Origin: Patagioenas fasciata
Taxonomy: Eukaryota > Chordata > Aves > Columbiformes > Columbidae
Direction: 5' to 3'
Assembly: GCF_037038585.1 (NCBI RefSeq)
Contig: NC_092526.1
Location: 37,647,501-37,711,500 of the forward strand
Length of the DNA: 64,000 nucleotides
A model generated the notes under the pieces. It was given only the letters and a program-made list of their open reading frames with translations. It was not told the DNA's origin and ran no database searches. Position 1 is the stretch's first letter; each line of letters begins with the position of its first letter. Positions 47,501 through 60,356 of this stretch are shown here, one piece after another. Made by a program: the position numbers and the translations under genes.

Positions 47501-50500
47501 AGTGGAGCTGTAAACTGTTAAGGGAGAGGTTGCCATTTGACTATGCCTGTGCAGTATCAGAGGTAGGAACTTTCTTCTGATGCTGCTGGATACTCAGTTA
47601 TTTGGAGGTGGGTTTTCAACATGGAGCACTTAGGTGAGGATGTCCCAGAAAGCCACTGATTCCTAAGGGAGCCCCTGCTTTTCACCTGACATCTCCAAGC
47701 ATGTGCCAGTGACCCCAAAAAGCAACCTCAGAAGAGCAAAGGCCATGTATATTCTGCTAATAAAAGACAGATGAGAACAGGAAAGGGAACAGACCTGGAG
47801 GATCCCAGCTGATAGCTGGAAGCAAGGCTGAGCTGTGTTTTTTTATCATAGCCAAACAGCACTGTGTTTTCAGAACATTTCAAAGCATGTTTGGCACAGG
47901 ACTTATGTACATGCTTACCTTCCTAAAAATGTCAAAGCGATGCTGGAGACAGCTCTGCTGGATGTAAAAGCCTGAAGATTGTCTTCATAATCCTCCCTTT
48001 GACACACGTGCACATCTCAAGTCAGACCTTGCATTTACGCCGCTTCCTGGACAAGAAATCCATAATCTCAGAGGAGCGCTACCCTGCTTCCTTTCCCTTT
48101 CTGTGAACATCTTGAGTCACAGTCACCACCCTTTCCTTTTGGGGATGGGGTTGCTTCCTTATTGCAGAGTAGCTCTTTTTCCTAAGAGGTATCTTCCCTC
48201 TCTCCCCAGGATCCTGCACGCAGACCCCATTGATTTTTCTGCGTAACTTCTCATGGAAATCAATGGTGCTAAGGCTGTTTCACAATCAATAGGATGGCAC
48301 TGAGGCCCATGCCTCAGATAACTATGCCGGATGGTCCTCCAGGAAACTGGGACCTGCACAACAGTAAGTAGGAATGATTTGTATGGTAGGACGCCGTTTT
48401 CGTCCTTGTGCTCTTCACGGGACATTAGGAGCTTGTGGCCCTCCACAAATTCAGACTTTGTTTCTCAGTAGTTCAAACTCAGGGCTTAGCACCAAGAATT
48501 TGCTGTAGTAAAGAGATGCATTAAAATAACGACTTATTCTGAAATGAGGAGTGGTTTTGTGGGCACGCAGCTGCAGATTAGGAGACTCAGTGGGGTGTTT
48601 TGGTCCTCCTGAGCCAGACAAGTGATCCAGGACCCTACTCAGTGTAAACCTGTTGGCAACACTGGACCTTTACCACACTGTGTTTTGTTTCCTCACTAGC
48701 AAAATGGGACTGCTAACGCCTTTTCTCTCCCATACCTTGTGTGACTTCTCTGCTTGATTTTTAACTCGCGAACGGTCTCTCCCCATGCGCAGCACAGTGG
48801 GTCTGGGGGCTGCTGTAATACAGACAATCCTCAGCTGCAGGTTATTCTTTCTCCTCCTCAGTGCGCTACATTTATCAGCATCAGCCACAAGTTTGGCACA
48901 GTCGGGCTTTCCCTTGCTCTCCGCACCTCCAAAGCATCTGGGTTCGTGGGTCTCACTATTAATAATACATTGTGCAAAGTTGGTACAGAGCTCAAAGTTT
49001 TCCACGTGTGTGTTGGAGTTTGATTTTAAGTGTGGGTATCATTATCATCAAAGAGACTGAGGAATGGCAGCTTTTAGTTAAACAAATGGAAAGCTGTATT
49101 TAGTGTCTTTTGCCACATTGTGATAGGGAAGAATAAAGGCTTTTAAATATATTTTACAGCTGCTGTTTCTTAGGTTTTTCTGCCTTACAATAGTCTCCGT
49201 GGTTCTGACTGGGAAGTTGTTGCAAAAGCTTTTTGTTTTTAAGCCTCCTATTGAAATAATACATATTAATTGCCTCATTCCTGAGGTTTTTGTTGTGGTG
49301 GCAATTTCAGATGGGAGGGTGGAGGGCCGAGCTGTAAAGCATCAACAGCTGAGATGGGGTGCCCTGGGTGAGTAAAGAGAGAGGGGGCTTAGATGACACG
49401 CTGCTAGCAGAGTGTGAAGGAGAAGAAATGTCTCCCTGGAAAGTGAGAAGACAATTGGCAGAGGAGCCTGGCGCTCTTTGTGGGGAGCAGGGCAGAGGCA
49501 GAGCTGGGAAGGGGGAGCCGAGGAGGCCGGGTGGGAGCACGGGCAATGCTAGAAAGGAGCAGCATGACAGCGTACTCTTTGAAGAGGAAAAAAAAAGAGC
49601 TGGATTCATCCTACTGTGCCCACCAAAAATGAATATCAATGAAGCAATTAGCTCTGTGACCACTGGGACAAATGAGTGCTGCTTTCCTAGAGGTGCTTAG
49701 CATGTGGTTGGATCCACGAGTGTGTAATAAAGGTTGAGCTCAGGTTTTTCCTGTCATGATAGCACTAATGTGGTCTCTCTGTCCGATCTCCCCAGCTGTT
49801 TTTACAAACCTTGTGGCATATTTTTATTCCTGGTGAAATTGCCCAATGGTTCAGAAGTCACTGTGGCAGCAGCAGAGAAACACAGGGTTGTATATATAAG
49901 CCTCTTTTCCTCACAAACTCTAGCTAGAAGTATAGAAGTATATCTTAATATTTGCAACATAGCCCTTTCCCAAAGGGCTACAGGTGGTCTAGGAAAGCTG
50001 TAATGATTGCAATTTTACGTGACACAACACTGAGTTACCAGACCCCTTCCAGGCAGAGCAGAGGCCCCCGTGCTCCTCCCCAGCACTCACATCTATCCCC
50101 CGTGCTCTACAAAACTTTCTGGCTTTTCACCTGCCACTGCTGAAAAATATGGAGGCAGCGGCTTTCTCTTCAAAGTGCTCTAAAATATTTAGACCGAAGG
50201 TGCCCAGGGAAAGCAATGTGAGCTCCCTCCTTCTCTCGGCTCAGTCCCACATCACAGCTATGGGTCCCATCCATGCCAGGTCCTGGGTGGCCGTCACCCA
50301 GAGGAGAACATCATAACAGAAGGTGAGCGGCACAGCAGCCCCATCTGTTAAACACATGAAAGGTGAATTGATGGGAGTTCAAGCCAAGTACTGAAATGTG
50401 GCTGTGAATCTGAAAGCTGTGTTCCAAAGAAACAAAGTCCCACTTAAAAATAAGTCCAAAAAATTCCATCGAAGCCAATGGCAAAATTCCCACTGGTTTA

Positions 50501-50800
50501 ACCAGGAACAGGATCAGGCCACTTCCAGACAGATTTACAGCCGACACATGCTGTAATGCTCGTGCACTGCATGTGCTTACTTCTATTTCCAGCCATGTTA
50601 AAAAATTATAGCAAATGCCTATGGATTTGTGTGTATGAGTTATTGTCCTGCTAATGAGAGGAAGAATTGCTTGAACATGGTTTAGATGGTCATCTGTTGC
50701 CAGAACAGATGAAATTGCTGGGTCATTCACTGGCTTCATATCGCTGTTCATCCCATTAGCATTTCCATTAGAATTATTGCAAAATGTAACTCAATTTCTC

Positions 50801-50815
50801 TTTTTTTTTTTTTTT
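50801..50815. repeat. Poly(T) run of 15
   Basis: Fifteen T in a row in the upstream region. Confidence 0.9.
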
Positions 50816-53810
50816 GCGGATGTAGGGGGGAAGGGGACAGGCTGTGTTTGCCATTAGAGCTGCTAAGGAATTGGAACTGAGGGCCTTGGACTCACTCCTG
50901 TGCCACAGTGCAGCCACTAACAGGACACTCCTCTGACAGGACCAGGGGAGCTTGTAGGCAACGAAACACAACAAAATGACTTCTTAGAGCTGAAGGCCTC
51001 TACACGCATCCTCATGCATTGCCCAATTAATTCCCACACGCTTCTCGCTCCGGGCACCTGAGTCGTCTGTCCCTCTTCAATGTTAAGAAGTTTGCAGACT
51101 GAGCCCCATGTGGATTTTGTTTTTCAAAAGCGCTGCCAAGAGGCAGGAACCAGCGGGCTCCCACAAGCTCCTGTTTGCCAGTCCCTTCAGTAACTCGGCC
51201 CCATGCTCTTTGCAGCTATCACTACCACAGAAAAGCAGAAAATAATCTCATGGCTGAAGCCTCTCACCCCCTCCCACTTGGAAAAAAACCCCCATCTATT
51301 GTTTTATTGTAATTGATCAAGCATAAACATTCAGCTCTACAGTTTTACTTCTAAGACACGTGTTCACAGCTATGCAAGGCACCAGCTGCTGTCATTCCAA
51401 TGGATATTAATTTATATTGTCTCCCGCTCCCGTCCTCCCTGTGCTGACACACAAAGGGAGCGGGGTGGCGGCGGGAGCTTTAGATGAAGACATCTGCTTG
51501 AAAGGCAGACAGTAGCAGCACTGCTGAGATTGCACCTGGACGTTCACTGGAAAATCAGACACACCAGTTGCTTCCTGGCACTGCAGGCTCCAGTATACCC
51601 ACAGGGTTTTGACTGCTTCTTTACCTCACTCCAAGGGAGGTGAAATTTCGGAGCGGCCTTCAGGAGCAAAACTGAGCTGAGCGAAATAGTCTCCTGTTCC
51701 CCCACCCTGGCGAGCTCCTGATAATCAAAGCATCACACACAAATCTGCAAGCTCTCCTTACCCACGGTGTGACAGCCACAGCCCTGCGTGCAGGGAGGCT
51801 CACAAACCACGCTGGAGTCTGCCACAGATTCCTCCGGGACTGCCACAGGCCACTTCTTCAGCTGGCACCCCCGGGGGAAAGTCCTGTGCACAGGCACATG
51901 GGGGGACTAACGCGCTCTGGTAGAACAGCCTGTTCTGCTAAAGCATTCAGATACCATCTTCCAGATAAAACAAAGCTGAGGGCTTGACTATAGGGGATAT
52001 GAAAGATTTCTTTCTCCTAAGAGCAGGGCTGTTTCCCAATCCCTTTGCGTTCGCTAATCAAATACCAGTGTGACTGGGGTCATGTTACATTATGGCTGTC
52101 AGCTCCAAGCGCATACTGTATTTTTCATGTCCTGTCCTGGTCTGCTGTGTCGTGTTGCTGTTTCACCCCCAGAGGCAGCACTAGAAGACTTTTCCTCATT
52201 ACTTGCCTTGTGGTTCTGCACAGGAGCCTTGATGCAGGCTCGAACCCTGTGCTGCCACATCCCATGCAAAAGACTAATGAACAGTTTAATAAGCGAATAA
52301 GTTGGTTAAGCAGTTGCTCTATGGCATTTAATTGCACCAGTAAAGAGCCGAGGGGTGGGAATGTGCAGTTCAGATGTGAGATGCTGTTTGCCTGCATTTC
52401 CTGCAACAATTTTTCAAAGTAAAGAACTATGCTCAAACTGGGGACATATTTCACTCTTTTTAAGACCTAGATGGACATGAAGGTTTGGGATTCTTTTTTA
52501 TAATGTCTGAGCTAGCAGGGTTCCTGAGACAAATCTAAAAATCCCTTCTTGTTATTACATTACATACCTGAATTCCCGCTGCTGTACACCACACAAAGTC
52601 ACTTCTGCTCTGTGAGTGGGTATAAAATACTGCTTCTGGTAGAGAGTTCATATCTAGGCATGTTTTATTTTGCTTTTTGCCCAAAGCAAATGAGAATGTG
52701 GGTGCAGGTTGGGGAGGGCATCTTTCTTACCTTTGTAATTCGTTAGCTTAAGCTGAACCGATCGATTCCATTGGTAATCACCTCAGAGCTTGTAGTTATG
52801 AGAAAGTGACACAAACACATTTTTTTTTGCTCCACAACATTTTCCCTATTCCCTGAGCTCATGGTTTCACTGCTCTGCTTTCCCCGCGGGTCTACGGAGA
52901 GCTCTGCTTCCCCAGGGATGCGCGGGTCACAGGGCACCAGCCCTGTGAAATATTAGCGCTCCTTCTACACATACACCCTCAAATAAGTCAAGATATTTTT
53001 GGACAGCAATGTTATTTTTAGCATCCCCGTCCCTCTGCAGCAGCCACCGTGAGGAAGGAGGGAAGGAGCTCTGATGGTTGTGCCATTAGACAGTTTTGAC
53101 TGACTAGTCCCACTGAAATATATGACTCCTCAAAGAGGATGTCGGAAAGTAATACAGACTCTTGCCATCCCCTTCTTTTCTATAAACAGAGATGGCACCT
53201 CCAAGGGGCAGGCTGCAGATGATATTGTTTGTCTCTTAGCGACACACATATCTCAGGTTGAAGTTTCATGGGGAGTTGTACCCAGGCCACCAGTAAGTCA
53301 ATATCTCTGTAGCAGTGTCCTTTTAAAGGGCTGCTTTCTGGCTGTGCTCTTGGGCAGAGATCGAAGGTCTCGAGGCAGACCAGGGAAGAGTCATATCTTA
53401 CGGTCTCATGTTCCCCAAAACTCTTCCACTGGATTTCCCAGTCCATTACCCACACTTTCTGTCAAGGTTGTTGGGATTCCTAGGAGCTCTGAGCCAGATG
53501 ATATTGGGATGATTTACTGAGAGTGTGAGATGACAAACAGACCGTGGCAAATCTTTCCTTGTGGCCTTGGCCGCTCGGATAGTTTGGCCAGAGCTTGGGG
53601 AGCGAGAGAGGCTGCGAAGCATGCACAGCACACACTTCCACTGCCCCAGCACCAAAGGCAGAGGTAGATTTGTTTTATATTTTTGGCACTAGGTCAACTC
53701 TTGGATGAAACCTGTGATCAAAATCTCAGGGCTTGCACACACATTGATCTGTGTACTTCACCGATGCGACACAGCTCTGTGTAGAGACATGTATTTGAAA
53801 TAAGAGCTAC

Positions 53811-53822
53811 TTTTTTTTTTTT
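53811..53822. repeat. Poly(T) run of 12
   Basis: Twelve T in a row in the upstream region. Confidence 0.9.
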
Positions 53823-56800
53823 GTTTCGCTTTGCTTACCCTGTTTTTTGGAGTGCCATTGATTTCTGTGTGCAGCCAGTGCTCCCCTCCATGCAGGAGAC
53901 AAGAAGAGTTTTTCTCTCTCTCTCTCAAAAGGGTTAATTGTGTTGTGTTTGTAAAGATCTCGGAGAACTCCAACCTCTTGAAGAGTGCCAAGTCTCTTTC
54001 TTGCTCTTGCTTCCAAGTACTATGATTGTATGGGCCAAATACAAGTTACTTTTAGACGAACTGTAGCTCGGTCCAAGGGAGATTAAAGGCGTAGCTCAGA
54101 TCTCCAAACTCTTTCTATACACACGTGGTGCCTTTGTGCCCTGGGGCTCCCTGCAGGAGGGACTTGATGAGTCGAGCTATTGGGGTGTCAAGGCTTTGGA
54201 GCGCCTGTCTTAGGAAGGCACAGAACAGCTGTAAACCAGCTACACTAAACACTTTATCCAGCCTCCATCCAGGACCATCAGTTAATCACAGGATCACCAG
54301 CTTTTGGAACTACTGAGGAGAACTACCCCTTGAAATGCAGCCAGGTCATCGGGGCTTCTCACCACAGAGGTGAAGGGGGACAGCTGGACCCTCCAGGGGA
54401 CAGGAAAACACCCAAGTGCTCTTGACTGTGACCAGGCTATGGAAGTGCCCAGGAGAGGTGGAACTGGAAAACAATCCCCTCTGCGCTGCCACCCTGCTGT
54501 GCCAGCACTTCAGCATCTCTCCACTTGCATCATGGCAAGAGGGGTGGCAAGGGGACATGAGGAGCCTCTTTCACCAGCTTGCCACAGGAGATGCAGGTGA
54601 AAAAGTGGCAGGAGCAGAGGGATGTTCTGTGATGCCTGGCGCTGTGGGGCTCAGAGGGGACAGGGCTCCAGGGGGGCAGAACCTGCCCAGAGAGGCCCCA
54701 TCGCACTCTGTAGATGGGGGCGAAGGGCTGTGGAAGAGTCGAGGGCTGGGAGGGGGCCAGGAGTGATGCTGCGGCAGGAACCTCCTTCTATTTGGTTTTC
54801 AGCTGTGTTAGCAGCCTGCAAGCTTGACCCCGGCTGATCAAAGCCTCAGTAGGACATTGCCATCATCCTCTTGCCCTGTCACTGCTGGTGGGGGCATGAG
54901 TGACTCCTCTTTTGTGTGTGAAGCCCTCCTCCTGGGGACCTCCTCATCCCTCTAATCAAATAATCAGATGTGTTTATTGTTGTGGAAATCATGCCCTCCC
55001 CTGAAATGCCTGACCCGCAGCAGCTTCCTGGCTTTGTCTGCAGCCCAACATCTCACCTCTCCTGCGGCGTGGCCTGGGGACTGCACAGGGACAGCCGCCC
55101 CCTTGCCCAGGGGGCTGGTCCCAGTATGTGTTGTGCCTGCACAGAGGGATTCAGGCCGACAGGAGCAAAAATACACCCACACCAGGGTTCCTCTCCCCGT
55201 GACCAACCTTCGTGAGAGGAGAAAACCGGCCACATCTCAAGGGGAAGTTTGCATTTGGAGAAGATGCTGAGACACACGAGCAATGGAGAGGATGACCTCT
55301 GCCTTCACAGACGCTGGCAAGCTGGCCAGGAGCTCTGCTGCTGGCCCCTTTGCTGGGTGTGGGGCTTGTGTGTGCCGGACCCACAGCAGCCACACACCTG
55401 AGGCAGGTCCTCACCTGCCCACAGCCCGGCTGGGGGACACACCACTGCAGGGACCTGCTGCTGGACTCATCTCCTGTGCTCTGCAGCTCCAGCAACATGC
55501 TCCATTTCTCTACTGACCCCCCTGCCCCTCAGACACGTGTTATATAAAGCATTTTTTTTCCCTCTGATCCCATATCCTGTTAGGAAAAGAAATGTCCTGA
55601 CTGCCCAACACCAGCCTGAATTTTTCGGGTGGTTTTTTTTTTTCTTCTGTCCAGTTCTTTTCCTGTGTTTACACTCCCGCAGCACGGCATTTATTAATCT
55701 GAGGATAAGGACAACTTAAAACATCTTAGCTTAAGAAGGCCCACAGCAGGGGTAAAAGTAAACTGAGCCCACGCCCTGCTTAATCATCAGGGCAAACGGC
55801 TGGGATGTGGCAGAGCACGGCATGGCGGGTCGCCTGCAGCTGAATCACCGTGTCTGGAGGCCGCTCAGGGACCCACGCAACGCGCCTGTCTGTGCTCGGC
55901 CTTTGTTGGGTCTATTTTGTGTTTTCACACCGATTGGTGTTCTGGCTTGCGAGCCAAGGCTCTGGCTACTGGAGGTGTGGGGAGAAGAGTGAACTGATTG
56001 GAAAGGAGTTTTTAAAAATAAATACAGGATTTCTTACAAATAAAAAGGCTTGGAAAATTAAAGCAGGCAAGCTTGTTACTTGGCTGATGGAGGATAAACT
56101 CAAACATCCTGGGTACATGAAGTACCAAAATAGTCCCCAAAGCTGAGGGCCCTGAGAGCTGCCCTGTGGCCTTGGTACCCAGACCCTGCTCCAGAGAGGC
56201 TGTTTGCAAAGCGTTTTCATTCCTGCTGGCAGAAACGCGGGGACAAGCACGTGTGCCCTAAGCAGCACTGTGCCCAGGCCCTCCTGGGATGGGGCAGCTG
56301 ATGTTGGCTCTCTGCACTGAAGCACAAATCCAGCTGGACTCAACCCCATTGAAGTTAGCGGGAGAACAAGTGCCTCTTGTTCAGCATCAGCATCCAAGAG
56401 GAGACGTAACCAAACAGCCAAAATAAAAGCCACGCTCCTTGAAACGCTGCCCTGAAGACTGCCCGCGCCTGGCCAAGGGCTCCCGCTGTTCCCCTGGGCG
56501 TGCAGGGCCAGGGAGGACGTGAAGCTCAGCTGGCAGATGGGCTCCTCTCGCGCCTCCAGGGCCCTGGGAGCACCAGCCAAACGTCCCCGCTGCTGGCCAA
56601 ACCTGTGACTGACACAAACCACATTGCAGGGCAACTTGAATAGTTTGCTGGCATCCCTGAGCCAGCCGCTGCCAGGGGAACAATAGTCCTACAGAAAAAC
56701 CACCATGATAAAGCCCCTGTTGTGACAGTGACCACCCTGGCCATGCTTTGGGACCTACTGCTCTGGTCGCCACCTCGCTGTCCTCTCAGAGGCCCCAGGA

Positions 56801-57405
56801 AGACCCAGTTGGTGGGAACCTCAGCGTGCCCTGCAAAGCCGGGCCCATGGCTACACTGCCTTTCCACCACGTCCCCAGGCCATCGAGGTGATGTGTGTGT
56901 TAGCCCCAGTCTTGCAAGGGTGAGAGGGGTCCCAAGGTTCCTTGGTGTCCCCAAGCATAATTCATCCCAGGAAGGGGAAAAGCCACAGCCCAAGTGAAGC
57001 CTTACAATTTCCCCTCTTTTCCTAACTCTAAACACAGAAGAAAGTCCACAGGCAAGAGCCTCAGGAATTCAAACTTGGTGAATGCTGCCTCTGCTCTCAG
57101 GAAACTTGGCCAGAAGTAAACGTGCAGAGGAATGTAACCGTTGCAGAAGATGGTGCTTGGCTTTTCAAATCCAAGCCCCTAAATACATTGCGCTTTGGCT
57201 GTGATCTAGCATTCTTGCTTTTCTTTTCCCTTTCTGTTTTGTAGCAACGGCAGCCTAACCACTCTCCAACCCATCCTCGTCCCCCTAGCCTTGTTTCCAT
57301 CACCGGTCTATCCGCTCCGTTGTGCCATTGAGGCAGTTTGGAGGACTAAGTTGTGAAATGTTAAAAACATATTAAAAACAGCCCATCGAAGAAAAAAGTC
57401 GGTGG

Positions 57406-57422
57406 TTTTTTTTTTTTTTTTT
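57406..57422. repeat. Poly(T) run of 17
   Basis: Seventeen T in a row in the upstream region; no adjacent retroposon is recognised. Confidence 0.9.
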
Positions 57423-59870
57423 GCAATAGCAGCTCAGTTACCTCTGTCCTCCCACAGCAAGGAAAATCCCTGCAACTGGTCAGAGATAGGACACCAGGGA
57501 TGGGGTGGGACCAAGCGCTAGGAGGGAGGGATGGGGCCAGGGTGGGAGACTGGCAGCACAACTGCTGTAAATGCACGTTGGACCGGGGCCTCACTGTCCT
57601 CTGCTTATATACAAAGAAAAATGACTGGCCTGGAGGGTTTACATCCAGGGGAGGGAAGAGAGGAACAAGGACAGAGGGAAATAAGGCGAGACATTCTCCG
57701 TGGCAAAGAGCATGTGCGCACGTGCCTCTGTGAACAGAGCCAGAAACACCCTTCTTGCATCTAACGGCGGAAGGGTAAACTGGCTTTTAGGTCAAAAGCA
57801 GCAATACCCAAATATATATGCATGTCTGTATGTGTGTATCTATACCTAAAAGGAAGGGAAGAAGGAAAGGAGGGCTGCTTTATTTATTTTTATTTACTTA
57901 TAAACGACTTTATTCATATTTGCTCTACTTTTTATTCTCTTTTCATTCCTAGAAAAATTTCTGCAGATGAAGCCTCTTAAAATCGTAGCTTGCTGGTTTG
58001 AATATCTAGGCTGCGATCTATCTGTTCTTTATTTTTGTACTCTGGATTGAGGGATGTGAAGTATGAAAACTCCAGTTTAACAGAGTCTAGAGATTAAATC
58101 ACATTGCGTAGGTAAGGTTTTGGCAGAGAAGCAGACAGTGCTTCCTAACCGGTACCAAGAATGCAGAGAAGAATGGGGTAGGTTTTAATGTAAGTTTACT
58201 TTTCTTGTAATGAATTTTAATGACAGTTTTCACAACTGCTTCTGTGATTCATAAGAGAAAATTAAAAACCTACACCTTGAAACTTATATGACAATGCTGC
58301 TAACATCTTGCAGCTTCTGGCATTATCTTGGAGAACCTTTCAGTCCTGTTTCTATGCCACATTGTTTTCCTCACAAAATGTATTTTAAATATAAAACATT
58401 GAATGTTCATTGCTTCTTTATACAATTTTTATTCATTACCTGCTGGAGGCAAAGGGCACGGTTTTATATAGAATCCTCATTGAATGTCTTATTTTGCAAT
58501 TTTACTCTACTGTACGTATTTCTCAATAAATTATTTTCTTTCAGATGCAGATATTCTGCTGGAAAAGCGAAGCGGGGCTGTTTCCTCTGTGCTGAGTTTT
58601 TTTGCTGTGAGCACAGCCAACTCGTCTGGCTTGGCTTAGTTTTGTCAGGCATATTTTGGGAATGGTTTGAGAATTAATTCTGTTTTAAAGACTATAATCA
58701 CCTTCTTGGCCCCTGAAACAGGTTCAGGATTTTTGTGCCAGACCAGCAATAAAACAGCTTTTGCACGCGTCAAAGGTTTGTTCTAGACAAGCAAAAAGAT
58801 GGTGGAGATAAAATCTGTGGCTTTCTTGCACTCTCTACCCACAACACAACTGATTCAAAAGTAACTGCAACTTGTCTCTCTCTGTAATGACGGTGCCGCC
58901 CACGGTGCACTGCACAGCTGCATGGTTGAACTCTGTATCGCTTTCAGGTGCCAGTAAAACCCTTGGTGTTGGTTACCTACGCTCACAGATGGCTCAAGGC
59001 TTCTCAGCAGTGAAGGCAAAAGTTGTATTTGAAGGTCACTGCGGTTTTGGGGACTTCAGAGATCAGTGGGATGCAGGGATGGCAGGTACAGCTGGGAGGG
59101 AAAGGGATGTCTGTCTCTGCCCATGCTGCTTGATGGGTTCCCTTGCAATTCCTACTTGTCCTTCTGCTTCCTCCCTCAGGCACGGGTAGCTCTGTGCTGC
59201 AAACAGACCCTGACTCTCTGGGCTCAGTGGAGGTGTCACCAGCCTGGGATGCAAAATGGAGATGGAGGAGCAGAGGTCAGTGTATCAGAAAGTGCCACCT
59301 TCATTGTCACCACTTCTCTCCATCACCTATTTCCAGCTCAGGTCTGACTCTCCTCCCTGTCTCCCCCTTCCCATCCTACTCTAATTTCTCATTCCTTTTC
59401 CTGTTGCCTCTCCCTGTCATCTCCCACTCTGCTCCCTCATCTCTTCTGATTCCCAGACCAATCCTGTCTCTCCAGTTGCCTGCACTGGGCACTCCCTTCC
59501 AGCCCACGGGGACAAACAGCGGCAGAGCTGTCCTGTCCAGAGGATGGCCCATGCTTGGCAAATTTGATCCCTTCTCATCTGTTTCCACACTTGCCAGGTC
59601 GATCTAGGCACCTCTGCACCCCTCTGTAGGGCAGAGCCACCAAGCGCAGGGAGCCAGAGGCCTCTGGGGCTTTTAAATGTCTCCTGGGAGGCTGCAGGAT
59701 TATCCTCATACTGGCATCTTGCTTCCTGAAAGCCGCCCAAGTAGCGCAGCTGTCACAGCCCTCACCCCTGAGCTGCTGCTGTGCTCTGCACCCCAGTAAT
59801 GCTCCCAGGAGACCACTGCCAAGGCAGAAGGAGCACCTTCCAAAACTGTGGTCACCGAGTTTCCAGCTTT

Positions 59871-60356
59871 AATCACAGAATGTCAGGGATTGGAAGGGAC
59901 CTGGAAAGCTCATCCAGTGCAATCCCCCCATGGAGCAGGAACACCCAGCTGAGGTTACACAGGAAGGTGTCCAGGCGGGTTTGAATGTCTGCAGAGAAGG
60001 AGACTCCACAACCTCCCTGGGCAGTCTGGTCCAGGCTCTGCCACCCTCACCATGAAGACGTTTCTTCTCATATATAAGTGGAACCTCCTGTGTTCCAGTT
60101 TGTACCCATTGCCCCTTGTCCTGTCATTGGTTGTCACTGAGAAGAGCCTGGCTCCATCCTCCTGACACTCACCCTTTATGTATCTGTAAACATTAATGAG
60201 GTCACCCCTCAGTCTCCTCTTCTCCAGCTCCAGAGCCCCAGCTCCCTCAGCCTTTCCTCACACGGGAGATGCTCCACTCCCTTCAGCATCTTTGTTGCCC
60301 TGCGCTGGACTCTCTCCAGCAGTTCCCTGTCCTTCTGGAACTGAGGGCCCAGAACC
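59871..60356 (-). mobile_element. CR1 non-LTR retrotransposon, 5'-truncated 3' fragment
   Basis: About 486 bp match the familiar 3' region of avian CR1 elements read in antisense on the plus strand. Diagnostic blocks in order: AATCACAGAATG (remnant of the 8-bp terminal repeat), GATTGGAAGGGACCTGGAAA, GAGACTCCACAACCTCCCTG, CCCCTTGTCCTGTCATTGG, GAGGTCACCCCTCAGTCTCC and GCGCTGGACTCTCTCCAGCA. The element therefore points to the minus strand, with its 3' end at 59871 and its truncated 5' end near 60356. It lacks most of ORF2 and cannot move by itself. The terminal tail is shorter than usual, with about one 8-bp unit. It is the only clear interspersed repeat in the window and the main support for an avian or archosaur source. 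The subfamily cannot be set by eye. Confidence 0.95.

Noticed and set aside
55966..56634. Minus-strand open frame of 222 codons upstream of NRP2
   Set aside because: Leucine-rich in places but without signal, domain or splice support; overlapping frames of similar length exist on the same strand.
58288..58677. Plus-strand open frame of 129 codons followed by an AATAAA
   Set aside because: AT-rich, F/C/L-rich product with no domain. The polyadenylation-like hexamer is expected by chance in such sequence.
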